From assembly GCF_051201685.1 (NCBI RefSeq), contig NZ_CP179213.1:1116001-1180000 (forward strand): a DNA stretch of 64,000 bases, in the 5' to 3' direction. Position numbers and translations under genes: made by a program. A model generated the notes under the pieces. That model was not told where the DNA came from and did no database searches. It saw only the letters and a list, made by a program, of their open reading frames with translations. Origin of the DNA: Luminiphilus sp051201685. GTDB lineage: Bacteria; Pseudomonadota; Gammaproteobacteria; Pseudomonadales; Halieaceae. Position 1 is the stretch's first letter. Every line of letters begins with the position of its first letter. Below, piece after piece: positions 17,370-26,393 of the stretch.

Positions 17370-18346
17370 ACAACGCTCTATCGGTACTCGGCACTGGCGT
17401 ATATCTACCTCCCTCACAACCCGTGCGGGATATCGTCGCAGCTGCAGGTCAAGACCCCAGTGGGCATCAGGGCTGGAATAACTGTTGTCACGCCCTGGAA
17501 GACGATCACCCAAGCACAATGGGCATCACCGCCTTGCGATCAGCGCTGGAAGACGCCAACGTCGACCCCAGCGAGCTTAAGCTGGTTCTGTTTGCAGGCA
17601 TGTCTCGTGACTACTTACCGTCGTGGTCGGTAGCCACTGAAATCATAAAAGCGCTGGAAGCCCCGAGTCATTGTATGGGCCTAGATATGACAATAGGGTG
17701 TCTGGGCGCACTGTCAGCTCTGGATATGGCGCAGGGCTGGCTGGCAACTCACGGTGGCGGTGTAGCCGCAATTGTTGCTGCTGAGCGCTGGACGTATACG
17801 ATTGACTACACCTCAATCGAAAACCTTGGCCTCTGGGGACACAGCGACGGTGCTGCAGCTGCCATAGTTAGTCGCGATACAGCGCATGAGTCAAAGGCCT
17901 CGTTTTGTGGCGCTGAGTTCGTTTCCCAAAGCGACCTCAATGGCACTGTTCTCATTGAATACGGTGGAACTCGTTTCCCTATCGCTCCCGAAGGTGAAAC
18001 GCCGTATGGGCGCAAGCTAGTGGGTTTAAGTAGAAATGATTTGCGTCAGCGCTACTCAGACGGCTATTCCGGCAGCTTTCAAGCACTCAAGGCGCGACTC
18101 GACTGCAATCCCGAACGGGTAATCATTAACCAGACCTCCAATCTATTTTTGCATTTGATTGCTTCCGTCGTGGAAATTCCCATCGAGAATTTTCTTGTCA
18201 CGGGCCACGATACTGGGCATGTCGGTTCTGCGGATATTCTGATTGGGTTAGACAGGCTGATACATGATGGCGGTGTTAACGAGCCGTATCTTGTGGCTGG
18301 CAGTACGCCCTATGCATTCGGCTCAGGTTTATTGATGCCGGCATAA
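17366..18346 (+). CDS. KAS III-like (thiolase-fold) protein with exchanged His/Asn
   Basis: A 326-aa FabH-like condensing-enzyme fold. Cys112 in MTIGCLGALSALDMAQ is the expected acyl-accepting nucleophile on the central helix. In normal KAS III the other two catalytic residues are His (HQAN) and Asn (GNTSAAS). Here the first site reads NQTS (Asn255) and the second GHVGSAD (His285), so the two residues seem to have changed places. The rest of the fold is intact (GLWGHSDGAAAAIV, ending AFGSGLLM). It overlaps the selenoprotein stop by ATGA, indicating translational coupling. A role in condensing or transferring an acyl group within the selenoprotein pathway is inference only. Confidence 0.85.
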   Translation: MNNALSVLGTGVYLPPSQPVRDIVAAAGQDPSGHQGWNNCCHALEDDHPSTMGITALRSALEDANVDPSELKLVLFAGMSRDYLPSWSVATEIIKALEAPSHCMGLDMTIGCLGALSALDMAQGWLATHGGGVAAIVAAERWTYTIDYTSIENLGLWGHSDGAAAAIVSRDTAHESKASFCGAEFVSQSDLNGTVLIEYGGTRFPIAPEGETPYGRKLVGLSRNDLRQRYSDGYSGSFQALKARLDCNPERVIINQTSNLFLHLIASVVEIPIENFLVTGHDTGHVGSADILIGLDRLIHDGGVNEPYLVAGSTPYAFGSGLLMPA

Positions 18347-18537
18347 AATGGACTTCCGGCTGAATCAACAAACTGATGCGAGTCTGGCGCCCGTATCAAT
18401 GGCAGGCTGTTACTCGAAGCCTTTCAACAGACTGTACTAACACTATTGCTGCGAGAGAGTGGCGGAAGGGGTAGGCGTCGAATTTACCGGACGTGTTGTT
18501 CTGCGCCTCATGGCTGCCTTAGGCCCGGTGCCTGTGT

Positions 18538-18566
18538 CTGGCGAGTTCCAAATTCAGGGCACCACA
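18538..18566 (+). repeat. Direct repeat, right copy flanking selenoprotein cassette
   Basis: Second copy of the 29-bp repeat at 15225-15253 (28 of 29 identical, same orientation). The two copies bracket 3.3 kb containing only the three-gene selenoprotein operon and its leader. Confidence 0.8.
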
Positions 18567-18800
18567 AAGTGCCTAAAACAATTCAGACAAGGCTTTTTCC
18601 CCAGCGATCCCGGTTTGATGTTGGGGGCCTGGTGCTCAATCGGCTCATCGGTAGGGGCCGGTTACCAAAATGTGAGCTTGCTAAGGCGGTAAGTGCGGGG
18701 TCACTGCCAAAGCGAAGTTGAGCATTATGAGAGCCTCGGCCATTGTTTTAGGTGAGTATTAGCCGCGTTTTCGAGACGTACGCTGACGGTAATTTGCTTG

Positions 18801-18830
18801 AATTTGAACTTGGAGTATGTTTTTCTACTC
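18801..18830 (+). promoter_or_regulatory. Shared hairpin element upstream of thiolase operon (copy 1)
   Basis: AATTTGAACTT followed by GAGTA-TGTTTTTC-TACTC (arms 18813-18817 and 18826-18830). The 30 bp match 34979-35008 at 27 positions, and two of the three differences are a paired A-T to C-G change that keeps the hairpin. It ends about 80 bp before the thiolase start. It may be an operator, or a structured RNA leader, for fatty-acid oxidation genes. Confidence 0.6.
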
Positions 18831-18912
18831 GCCAGTTTTTTTGGTGTGCTGCAAGCATTTACAAATCACAGCAGCCAAACATAAATCCCATGTGTATCCC
18901 AACGGAGAAATC

Positions 18913-20121
18913 ATGACTACAACTGCATACATTTATGACGCTGTCCGAACCCCACGCAGTAAAGGCAAAAAAGACGGCACTCTGCACGAAGTAAAACCGG
19001 TAGATTTAGGTGGTGGTTTATTGCGCGCCCTGCAGTCTCGACAAGACCTCGATACCTCCTATGTGGACGATGTAGTGATGGGCTGTGTGACCCCCATCGG
19101 TGAACAAGGTTCTGACGTTGCCAAAATGATTGTTCAAAATGCTGAGTGGGATGAATCGGTGGCTGGGGTTCAGCTTGATCGGTTTTGCGCTTCAGGTTTA
19201 GAAGCCGTCAATATTGCGGCGCAAAAAGTAGCCTCGGGTTGGGAAGATTTAGTGGTTGCCGGCGGAATCGAGTGCATGTCTCGTGTGCCGATGGGCTCCA
19301 ACGGTGGCGCCATGGGTTCGGATCCGGGCTTTTCTATGAAAACCGGTTTTGTGCCCCAAGGGATTGGCGCAGACACGATTGCGACACTCTCTGGCTGGTC
19401 TCGAGAGGACGTGGATGCTTATGCCCTGCAATCTCAGCAGCGCGCAACCCACGCCCGAGACAGCGGCTGGTTTGATGGGTCTGTGATTCCTGTGAAAGAT
19501 GAATGCGGCATTACTATTTTAGAGCGGGATGACTTCATTAAGCCCCATACAACCATGGAAGGTCTGGGCAAGCTCAAAGCCTCTTTCGAGATGCACGGAG
19601 GCTTAGGCTTTGACGACATTATTATGAACAAGTACTCAGAGTTGGATCGGATTAACCACGTTCATACTCCGGGCAACTCCTCGGGTATTGTCGACGGCTC
19701 CTCAGCCGTTCTGATTGGCAGTGAGCGTGCGGCGAAAGACTTGGGCCTCAAGCCTCGTGGCAGAATTGTTGCGACAGCAGTACTCGCCACCGATCCCATC
19801 ATTATGTTGACCGGACCTGGCCCGGCCGCCATCAAATGCCTTAAAAAGGCGGGAATGACAAAAGCAGACATCGACCTTTGGGAAATCAACGAGGCGTTTG
19901 CATCGGTCGTGCTGCGCTACATGCAAGATCTGGATTTAGACCCAGAGGTGACGAACGTGAATGGCGGCTCTATCGCTATGGGGCACCCGCTGGGAGCCAC
20001 AGGTGGCTGCCTTGTGAGCACTATGCTTGATGAACTCGAGCGCCGAGATGCCAAGCGCGCCATGTTGTCGCTGTGTGTGGGCGGCGGTATGGGCATTTCA
20101 ACCATCATCGAGCGCGTTTAA
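18913..20121 (+). CDS. Acetyl-CoA C-acyltransferase (thiolase)
   Basis: Cleaves 3-ketoacyl-CoA to acetyl-CoA and a shortened acyl-CoA, the last beta-oxidation step. It is 402 aa. Cys92 in LDRFCASGLEAVN is the nucleophile, IDLWEINEAFA and GHPLGATGG carry the active-site His, and CVGGGMG near the end has the second Cys. The ATG at 18913 (GGAG 8 nt upstream) is chosen over an upstream in-frame start at 18817, whose extra 32 residues are not thiolase-like. It is followed after 24 bp by the FadJ-like gene, forming a two-gene beta-oxidation operon, probably a trifunctional-type complex. Confidence 0.95.
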   Translation: MTTTAYIYDAVRTPRSKGKKDGTLHEVKPVDLGGGLLRALQSRQDLDTSYVDDVVMGCVTPIGEQGSDVAKMIVQNAEWDESVAGVQLDRFCASGLEAVNIAAQKVASGWEDLVVAGGIECMSRVPMGSNGGAMGSDPGFSMKTGFVPQGIGADTIATLSGWSREDVDAYALQSQQRATHARDSGWFDGSVIPVKDECGITILERDDFIKPHTTMEGLGKLKASFEMHGGLGFDDIIMNKYSELDRINHVHTPGNSSGIVDGSSAVLIGSERAAKDLGLKPRGRIVATAVLATDPIIMLTGPGPAAIKCLKKAGMTKADIDLWEINEAFASVVLRYMQDLDLDPEVTNVNGGSIAMGHPLGATGGCLVSTMLDELERRDAKRAMLSLCVGGGMGISTIIERV

Positions 20122-20145
20122 GCCAAAGATAAGGACATCACTATC

Positions 20146-22293
20146 ATGACTGGATTTAATTACGAAAAAGACGCCGACGGTATCGTCACCATCACTATGG
20201 ACATGGATGGGCCCGTGAACTCTATGAGTGACGCGTTTCTTCCCCTGCTCAGCGAGACCGCTGACAAGCTCGAGGCGGAAGAGGGCCTGACTGGCGTGGT
20301 GCTGACCTCGGCTAAAAAGACCTTCTTTGCCGGTGGCGATCTCAACATGCTCTGCCAAGTGACCGAAGACTCGGCCGAAGAGTTTTTCCATGGCGTTGAG
20401 GCTACCAAGGCCACCATGCGGCGAATTGAAAAGCTTCCAGTTCCCGTTGCCGCCGCAATAAACGGCGCGGCCTTGGGCGGTGGTCTCGAGCTGGCGCTTG
20501 CCTGTAATCATCGTGTGGCTTGGGACGATAAATCGGTGCAGCTAGGATTCCCCGAGGTGACTTTAGGTTTGCTTCCCGGAGGCGGTGGCGTCGTTAAGGC
20601 GATCTACTTAATGGGTTTGATGGCCTCTAACGAGTACATTTTAGAGGGCAAGCGCGTCGCACCCGCCAAGGCTCAGGCTTCAGGGTTGATCGATGCGACC
20701 GTTGCTACTCTCGATGAATTGCTGCCAGCGGCGAAAGCCTGGGTAAAGGCCCATAAAGACGATGAGGCTGCGAGTACTCAACCTTGGGATACCAAGGGTT
20801 ACAAAATACCCGGTGGCGGTGTAAACCATCCGGCCGTGGCTCAAATGCTACCCGCAGCAGCAGCTATGCTGCAGCAAAAAACACGAGGGCTGCTACCCGC
20901 ACCGGCGAAAATTTTAGATATCGCCGTAGCTGCGCTGCGGGTTGATTTCGAGACCGCTATGCGCATTGAAAGTCGTGGTCTCACTTACTTGGCTTGCACA
21001 CCTGTTGCCAAGAACATGATCAACACGTTCTTCTTCCAAATGAATCAAATCAGCGGCGGTGCGTCTCGGCCTAAAGACGTTGAACCCCAGAAGACGCGTA
21101 AAGTCGGCATTCTCGGTGCGGGCATGATGGGGCAGGGTATCGCCTACGTCTCAGCAATGGCAGGCATTGAAGTTATCCTCAAAGATATCTCTCAGGAAGC
21201 TGCAGATAAAGGCAAAGCCTACTCTGAAAAATTATTGGCCAAGCGCGTCAGCAAAGGCCGCATGACTGAGGAGAAAGCTCAGGGCATTCTTGCGCTGATC
21301 AAACCAACGGCTGCTAACGAAGACCTGCAAGATTGTGACTTAATCATCGAAGCGGTTTTCGAAAATATTAAGCTCAAGCATAAGATTACCCAAGAGTTAG
21401 AAGGCTACCTTGCAGAGGGCGGTGTTTGGGGCTCGAATACGTCAACGCTGCCGATCACTCAGTTGTCTGAAGCGAGTCGGGATGCCAGTAACTTTATCGG
21501 TGTGCACTTCTTTTCTCCCGTCGACAAAATGCCCCTGGTTGAAATTATCATGGGAGAAAACACCGGTGATGTCGCATTGGCGAAGGCTTTCGATTACGCG
21601 CTGCAAATTCGCAAAACCCCGATTGTGGTCAACGATTCACTGGGCTTCTTCACCTCGCGAACCTTCGGTACCTTTATTGACGAGGGCGTTCGTTTATTGA
21701 GTGAAGGGATGCACCCGGTGAAGGTCGATAACTTAGGGAAAGCCATTGGTATGCCCGTTGGGCCCCTCGCGGTTTATGACGAGGTGAGTTTAGAACTGTC
21801 CCGTAAGGCTCAGGAGACCTGGGAAGAAATGGGTATCGATACCAGCGCAAGAGATGGGACTGTCGCCCGTGACGTTGTGAATACCATGATTGGCGAGCAC
21901 GGTCGTGGCGGTCGCCATCACGGCGGTGGTTTTTATGAATACGCTGAAGATGGCACAAAAGCCATTTGGCCTCCGCTGCTCGATATCTATTACAAGTCTG
22001 AGGTCAATATCCCGGTTGACGATGCCAAAGATCGTTTGCTGTTTCGTCAGGTGATCGAAGCTTTACGCTGTCTTGAGGAAGGCGTTTTGCGCACGGTCGC
22101 CGATGGCAATATTGGATCGATCATGGGTATCGGTGCGCCAGCATGGACAGGAGGGTTGCTCCAGTTCGTGAATACCTACGGGCTGGCACGATTCTCCAGC
22201 CGATGCGACGAACTCGCGGCGGTGTACGGAGAGCGGTTTAAAGCGCCAAAAATTGTCGCCGATAAAATAGCCTCAGGCGAGACGTTTAACTGA
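20146..22293 (+). CDS. FadJ-like enoyl-CoA hydratase/3-hydroxyacyl-CoA dehydrogenase
   Basis: Bifunctional beta-oxidation enzyme of 715 aa. The N-terminal crotonase domain has FFAGGDLNML (oxyanion loop), ALGGGLELALACNH and GFPEVTLGLLPGGGG with the two catalytic Glu. A linker at about 300-320 leads into the NAD-binding HAD domain GILGAGMMGQGIAY (about 322-335). HFFSPVDKMPLVEII holds the catalytic His region, and the C-terminal HAD domain has PxGP and GGGFYEY. Length equals FadJ-type proteins (714 aa in E. coli). It acts with the thiolase encoded 24 bp upstream. A stem-loop follows it. Confidence 0.95.
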   Translation: MTGFNYEKDADGIVTITMDMDGPVNSMSDAFLPLLSETADKLEAEEGLTGVVLTSAKKTFFAGGDLNMLCQVTEDSAEEFFHGVEATKATMRRIEKLPVPVAAAINGAALGGGLELALACNHRVAWDDKSVQLGFPEVTLGLLPGGGGVVKAIYLMGLMASNEYILEGKRVAPAKAQASGLIDATVATLDELLPAAKAWVKAHKDDEAASTQPWDTKGYKIPGGGVNHPAVAQMLPAAAAMLQQKTRGLLPAPAKILDIAVAALRVDFETAMRIESRGLTYLACTPVAKNMINTFFFQMNQISGGASRPKDVEPQKTRKVGILGAGMMGQGIAYVSAMAGIEVILKDISQEAADKGKAYSEKLLAKRVSKGRMTEEKAQGILALIKPTAANEDLQDCDLIIEAVFENIKLKHKITQELEGYLAEGGVWGSNTSTLPITQLSEASRDASNFIGVHFFSPVDKMPLVEIIMGENTGDVALAKAFDYALQIRKTPIVVNDSLGFFTSRTFGTFIDEGVRLLSEGMHPVKVDNLGKAIGMPVGPLAVYDEVSLELSRKAQETWEEMGIDTSARDGTVARDVVNTMIGEHGRGGRHHGGGFYEYAEDGTKAIWPPLLDIYYKSEVNIPVDDAKDRLLFRQVIEALRCLEEGVLRTVADGNIGSIMGIGAPAWTGGLLQFVNTYGLARFSSRCDELAAVYGERFKAPKIVADKIASGETFN

Positions 22294-22301
22294 GCACGAC
22301 G

Positions 22302-22334
22302 CCCACCGAGTAAGCGTGGCTTGGCTTCGGTGGG
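22302..22334 (+). terminator. Possible terminator stem-loop after FadJ-like gene
   Basis: CCCACCGA (22302-22309) pairs perfectly with TCGGTGGG (22327-22334) around a 17-nt loop, 9 bp past the stop codon. There is no T-run, so it may be a processing or rho-assisted site. Confidence 0.5.
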
Positions 22335-22483
22335 TGAGTCACAACAGATACTGAAAACACGTGGGACGCTGCATCGGTAATGCCGGTACAGGTCCCGGCG
22401 TATTCTAGCTCCTAGCCCCCTCGCATGGCGCCCTAACATGGGTGACAATGCGCAATCAGCAGGACCAGCGAAGTTATCTGACA

Positions 22484-23104
22484 ATGTGTGGACGCTACAC
22501 GCTCAGTGTTACCCAGCGACCCGAGCTTAATGCCCTTGGGTTACAGACGGCTGATCGTTTTAATATCGCGCCAGGTTCCTCAGTGTTAACGCGAGATGAA
22601 CAGGGCGAGCATCGCATGATGCCTTGGGACTTTTCCCCTCCTTGGGCCAAAAAGCCTATGCACCTGAGTAACGCCCGAAGTGAAACCCTTCGTGAAAAAC
22701 CCGCTTTTCGTCGAACTCAGCGCTGCGTGCTATTGGCAGACGGTTGGTATGAATGGCAACGTGTGGAGGGGAAAAAGCGGCCTTGGTATCACCACATTGA
22801 AGGCGAGCTGCTGTATTTTGCCGGCCTTTACAACGACACCAGCGGTTGCGCCATTGTTACCCGAAGTGCATTGGACACGGTTGCGCCCATTCACCATCGT
22901 CAGCCGGTGCTGTTGGAGGCGCGGGGCGTTGAACACTGGCTGCAAGGCCATGATTTGTTTGCCAGTGCGGTGACTCATCGGGTGCAATGCCATGAGGTGA
23001 GCACGCGGGTAAATCGTCCCAGCGAAGACGATATTGGGCTGACATTACCGGTTTCTGCAAGTATTCCAGAATCGCCCCCTGGCAATGAAGATCTCTTTCA
23101 GTAG
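22484..23104 (+). CDS. SOS response-associated (SRAP/YedK-HMCES) protein
   Basis: Forms a covalent thiazolidine crosslink with abasic sites in single-stranded DNA to protect them. The protein starts MCGRYTL, so Cys2 becomes the N-terminal nucleophile after Met removal, which fixes the ATG at 22484 against an upstream GTG. Other SRAP landmarks are present: NIAPGS, SNARSETLREKPAFR, and LLADGWYEW with the active-site Glu. The late His that completes the site lies further on, near HRVQCHEV. At 206 aa it is of usual length. It stands alone between the beta-oxidation operon and a convergent MBL gene. No LexA box was recognised by eye. Confidence 0.93.
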   Translation: MCGRYTLSVTQRPELNALGLQTADRFNIAPGSSVLTRDEQGEHRMMPWDFSPPWAKKPMHLSNARSETLREKPAFRRTQRCVLLADGWYEWQRVEGKKRPWYHHIEGELLYFAGLYNDTSGCAIVTRSALDTVAPIHHRQPVLLEARGVEHWLQGHDLFASAVTHRVQCHEVSTRVNRPSEDDIGLTLPVSASIPESPPGNEDLFQ

Positions 23105-23196
23105 CCCAGAATTCAGGGGCGGTGCTACCTCACAACTCAAGAGAGATTTCCAAGCCCATGCATGGCGATCAACAACAGGCTAGAAATGCTTCTCTA

Positions 23197-24138
23197 CTAC
23201 TGGGTGAGGAATCTGGCCACATTACTCAGCGTTCGCTGCAAAGCATTCATCGGCTGAACCACTAACTCATCGAGCTGCACAGTTTCTTTACCGTCCGTTT
23301 TAGCTAGGGCTGTATCCAGTGTCTGCAATACCTCCGGGCTCAAGGGCAGGGGCGCTTCATGGGGCTGATAGACGGTGCCAATTGGGTAGTATTCTCCAGC
23401 TTTATCTGTCATTTCAATATGTGCACCCAGCACGGCCGCGAGCTCATGGCTCTGGGCAAAACTGGCAAGCCGGCTGATGCTCTCGCGATAGGCTTTCCAG
23501 TCCTTTACATAGATCAGGCCCGGATAAACCGTATCTCCCGTTAACAGCCATCGGGTCTGGCTGTCGTACAGGGTAATACTCTCTTCTTGGTGTCCGGGCG
23601 TTTCGATAACAATTACCTCGCGTCCCCCAAGCTCAATGCTGTGGTCACTTCCAGTGCGATCAGCTCTGTTCAAAAATGCTTGGAGGCCGGCCGCATTGGG
23701 CGCCACAAGTTCAACGCCCGTCTGACCGGAAAACTGCTCATCACCCCGGCGGTGATCGCCATGACTGTGAGAGTGGAGAACCAGCAACGATCGCTCGCCA
23801 ATTAGCGACCGCACCGTTGTAAACAGGGGAAAACTCTCAGGGTTATCCGTGGCTCCAGTATCCAACAGCAGGGCGCGGTCATCTCCCAACAGCAGGTACA
23901 TGAAGGGCGCCTCAAAACTTAGGCATTTGTTCTGTCGTAGCACCCAAGTAGATGTATCTTGTTGAAACACCTGGATCGGCGGGTTAGTGCCCTCACTACA
24001 ATCGGCACTGCCGTGAATCCATTGCATTTGGCTGACAGCCACAACCGGCTCGGCCCAGACCCGAGCTTGTACCGACAGAATACCAAGCACCGCAAGCAAC
24101 GGTATTGTGATCTGCGGGTACACCGAAAAAAACCTCAT
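23197..24138 (-). CDS. Exported MBL-fold metallo-hydrolase
   Basis: A 313-aa metallo-beta-lactamase-superfamily protein with a signal peptide from the ATG at 24138 (hydrophobic PLLAVLGILSVQARVWA). An in-frame start 15 codons upstream would spoil that signal. Zinc ligands are in VLHSHSHGDHRRG, ETPGHQEESI, WLLTGDTVYPG and LGAHIEMT. The family hydrolyses thioesters, lactones, phosphodiesters or beta-lactams, and no substrate can be named. It is convergent with the SRAP gene. Periplasmic location is likely. Confidence 0.9.
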   Translation of the reverse strand: MRFFSVYPQITIPLLAVLGILSVQARVWAEPVVAVSQMQWIHGSADCSEGTNPPIQVFQQDTSTWVLRQNKCLSFEAPFMYLLLGDDRALLLDTGATDNPESFPLFTTVRSLIGERSLLVLHSHSHGDHRRGDEQFSGQTGVELVAPNAAGLQAFLNRADRTGSDHSIELGGREVIVIETPGHQEESITLYDSQTRWLLTGDTVYPGLIYVKDWKAYRESISRLASFAQSHELAAVLGAHIEMTDKAGEYYPIGTVYQPHEAPLPLSPEVLQTLDTALAKTDGKETVQLDELVVQPMNALQRTLSNVARFLTQ

Positions 24139-24580
24139 AACGCTACAGCCACATTTGAGTTTGCTGCAAATGAGAGTAGACACTCTTGCTGGTGCTGTCG
24201 ACTTGGCTTTCTGATCTGGAGAAAATTATCTGCATCGAATTTGTTGACTGTATTAACCGTAGAAAATAAGAAGGTCTTTTTTGAAAGGGCAGTGAGCCGT
24301 TGTTTTCTGACCGGTGCCAGATTGTTCAGGAGTCACTTTAGCGCCGCCGGGGCTGGGTTCTGTTTTCAGTGGATACGGCTGCTGATCGTGCTGAAGTTAT
24401 TGCCAGAGCCTTATAAATATTTGGGGATGCGATTCTCTTAGTTCCATTGCCTGTTGCCCGAGATCTCATATTGTTATGGTAGAAAACCGCGCTGGGCCAA
24501 CGCTCTTTGTTGGTCCAGCTTAGCGCCATATTGGCAGAAACGGACCAAGTCGCGACGACTGGTTCACCGGAGGTTGCGCG
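24139..24580. other. Gap with strong stem-loop upstream of beta-propeller gene
   Basis: 442 bp between divergent genes. A hairpin GCTGGGCCAAC (24491-24501), loop GCTCTTT, GTTGGTCCAGC (24509-24519) has 11 pairs with one G-T and lies 61 bp before the start at 24581. Read on the minus strand it is followed by GCGGTTTTCT, so it may be a weak terminator there or a leader structure for the forward gene. Nothing else was recognised. Confidence 0.45.
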
Positions 24581-26080
24581 ATGAAGATTTTTGCGGTGGT
24601 ACTGGCAATAGTCCTGGCCGTTTTAGGCGCGGGATGGTTATATCTTGAGTCAGATCCGGCCAGGCCGACGCCTTCTAGCACTGTCGAAGTACCGGCATTT
24701 TTAGGTTCGCCAGCGGCGGCGAGACCGGTAGTTGAGAAATCCCAACGTTTTCAGCACCCAGTCCTCGCACCGGCAGGGTTGAACAGTATGCATAACGACG
24801 CTGCCCAGAGTGATAGTTATCCCTGGGCAGGTCCTCTAGGTGTGCAGCCGGAAGTCAGTACACGGCAGTTCCATCGCTGGCTTGGCAGTTGTGTCGCCCA
24901 GACTTTTAATAGCAAGGGTCAGATGATCGGCACTTGCGTGACACCCTTTGGTGTCATCCTGGTGGCGCGTAATCCAGACACATTGGAGATACTCGCTAGG
25001 CAGGTGATTACCCGTTGGCTGCCCATCGGGAAAAAGTTTAGCGGCGGTGTTTACTTCCATTTGGATAGTCAGGACAGGGTGCTGCTGGCCACCAATGATA
25101 TGGCGATTCAGTTGTGGGAGTTGACGCAGCACCACGGCGATTACCAATGGTCGTTGCAAGAAGGTATCCCAATTGCCAACTTGCTGGATTCTGCTGGCAC
25201 CGGGCCACATCGAATTATCGACGTGATGCCAGACTGGCAGGGTAACTACTGGTTTATTACTCGGGCAGGTGTTGTTGGCATGGTCACAGCCGACGGCAAA
25301 GATGGTGCTGCTGTTTTACTAAATACCCATGGCGCGCAGGAAGGCATCGATAACGCTCTCGCTGTTGGGGAAAAAGGCGTTTTTGTAGTTTCCAGCCATG
25401 CTATGTACAGCTTCCAACGTAGCAATGAGGGTCACTTAACCATGCAATGGCGACGGGCATATGATCGCGGCAGCGCAGCCAAAAAGGGCACTATGGGTTT
25501 CGGATCAGGCACCACACCCACTTTAGTGGGGAGAGATTACGTAGCGATCACTGATAACGCAGATGGCCAGGTTAATGTCATGGTCTATGACCAAGATGAC
25601 GGGGCTGTAGTCTGTAAGCATGGGATCTTTCCTGCGGATAAAGGCACGACTGAAAATTCTTTGGCGTCGGTAGGGCGCTCACTTATCGCTGAAAACAATT
25701 TCGGTTACTCGGGCCCCAAAAATGTGCCGACATCAGAGCCGGGGCTTGCCCGCGTCGATATTCTTACAGACGGTAGCGGCTGTGAAACCGTATGGGAAAA
25801 CCTGAAAATAACGTCTCCGTCTGCAGTGCCCAAAGTCTCCGAAGCCAGCGGTTTGATCTATCTTTACACCCGTCACGAGGCCAATCCTGCTGATTTGCAC
25901 GCCTGGTATTTCACCGCTGTAGATTTCCATACAGGAGAGCCTGTTTATAAGTTACACACTGGTACAGGGTGGCTCTTTAACAACCACTACGGGGCTATTT
26001 CAATTGGTCCCGATGGCGCCGCCTATGTGGGTATTATGGGCGGCCTGATAAAGATCAAAGACCGCGACTTTCGTCCGTAG
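24581..26080 (+). CDS. Membrane-anchored or secreted beta-propeller-like protein, function unknown
   Basis: A 499-aa protein with an N-terminal hydrophobic segment (residues 3-21) that could be a signal peptide or an anchor, so the rest is periplasmic. The body is rich in short beta-strand repeats with W, DG and GxT patterns (HRIIDVMPDWQGNYWFIT, GPDGAAYVGIMGGLIKI), resembling SMP-30/PQQ-like beta-propellers. No catalytic motif is evident. GGAGG lies 8 nt before the ATG. The next gene in the same direction encodes an outer-membrane SphA-like protein, and the pair may handle an extracellular hydrophobic substrate; that is inference. Confidence 0.7.
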   Translation: MKIFAVVLAIVLAVLGAGWLYLESDPARPTPSSTVEVPAFLGSPAAARPVVEKSQRFQHPVLAPAGLNSMHNDAAQSDSYPWAGPLGVQPEVSTRQFHRWLGSCVAQTFNSKGQMIGTCVTPFGVILVARNPDTLEILARQVITRWLPIGKKFSGGVYFHLDSQDRVLLATNDMAIQLWELTQHHGDYQWSLQEGIPIANLLDSAGTGPHRIIDVMPDWQGNYWFITRAGVVGMVTADGKDGAAVLLNTHGAQEGIDNALAVGEKGVFVVSSHAMYSFQRSNEGHLTMQWRRAYDRGSAAKKGTMGFGSGTTPTLVGRDYVAITDNADGQVNVMVYDQDDGAVVCKHGIFPADKGTTENSLASVGRSLIAENNFGYSGPKNVPTSEPGLARVDILTDGSGCETVWENLKITSPSAVPKVSEASGLIYLYTRHEANPADLHAWYFTAVDFHTGEPVYKLHTGTGWLFNNHYGAISIGPDGAAYVGIMGGLIKIKDRDFRP

Positions 26081-26393
26081 TGACGAAGGTTTAGGCGAGG
26101 CACAGGGCAAGAAAATAGACCGTAAAAGCTATATACGTTATCGCTACCTTAAAAAATTGACCGTAATTTTGTGACGGCGTGATGATTTGCAAACGCTCCT
26201 TGATCTCATGAGGGAGCGCATTTACCATAACAAACAAAAGTTTAACAATGACTTTGCCTTGCATAAGCAGAGCGTCACATTGAGGTCGCGGTATAAGAGA
26301 TCAGTCTCGTTTAATCCGGCGTCTCTAAGGGCTCATTCTTTGATTAGGTTTGTTAATGAAGGCGCAAAATCCATTTTGATCAAGGAGTATCCT
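26081..26393. other. Leader region upstream of SphA-like gene
   Basis: 313 bp counting from the preceding stop to the GTG chosen at 26394. The frame is open upstream to 26187, but those residues are basic and not protein-like. CGCTCC (26194-26199) can pair with GGAGCG (26213-26218). No promoter was recognised with confidence. Confidence 0.35.

Larger units (their letters stand above)
18347..18912. other. Gap between selenoprotein cassette and thiolase operon
   Basis: 566 bp. It contains the right copy of the direct repeat (18538-18566) and the shared hairpin element (18801-18830). A 77-codon frame at 18459-18692 has no recognisable domain and spans the repeat, so I do not call it a gene. Confidence 0.4.

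Noticed and set aside
18459..18692. Small 77-codon open frame in the gap before the thiolase
   Set aside because: No recognisable domain, and it runs across the direct repeat.
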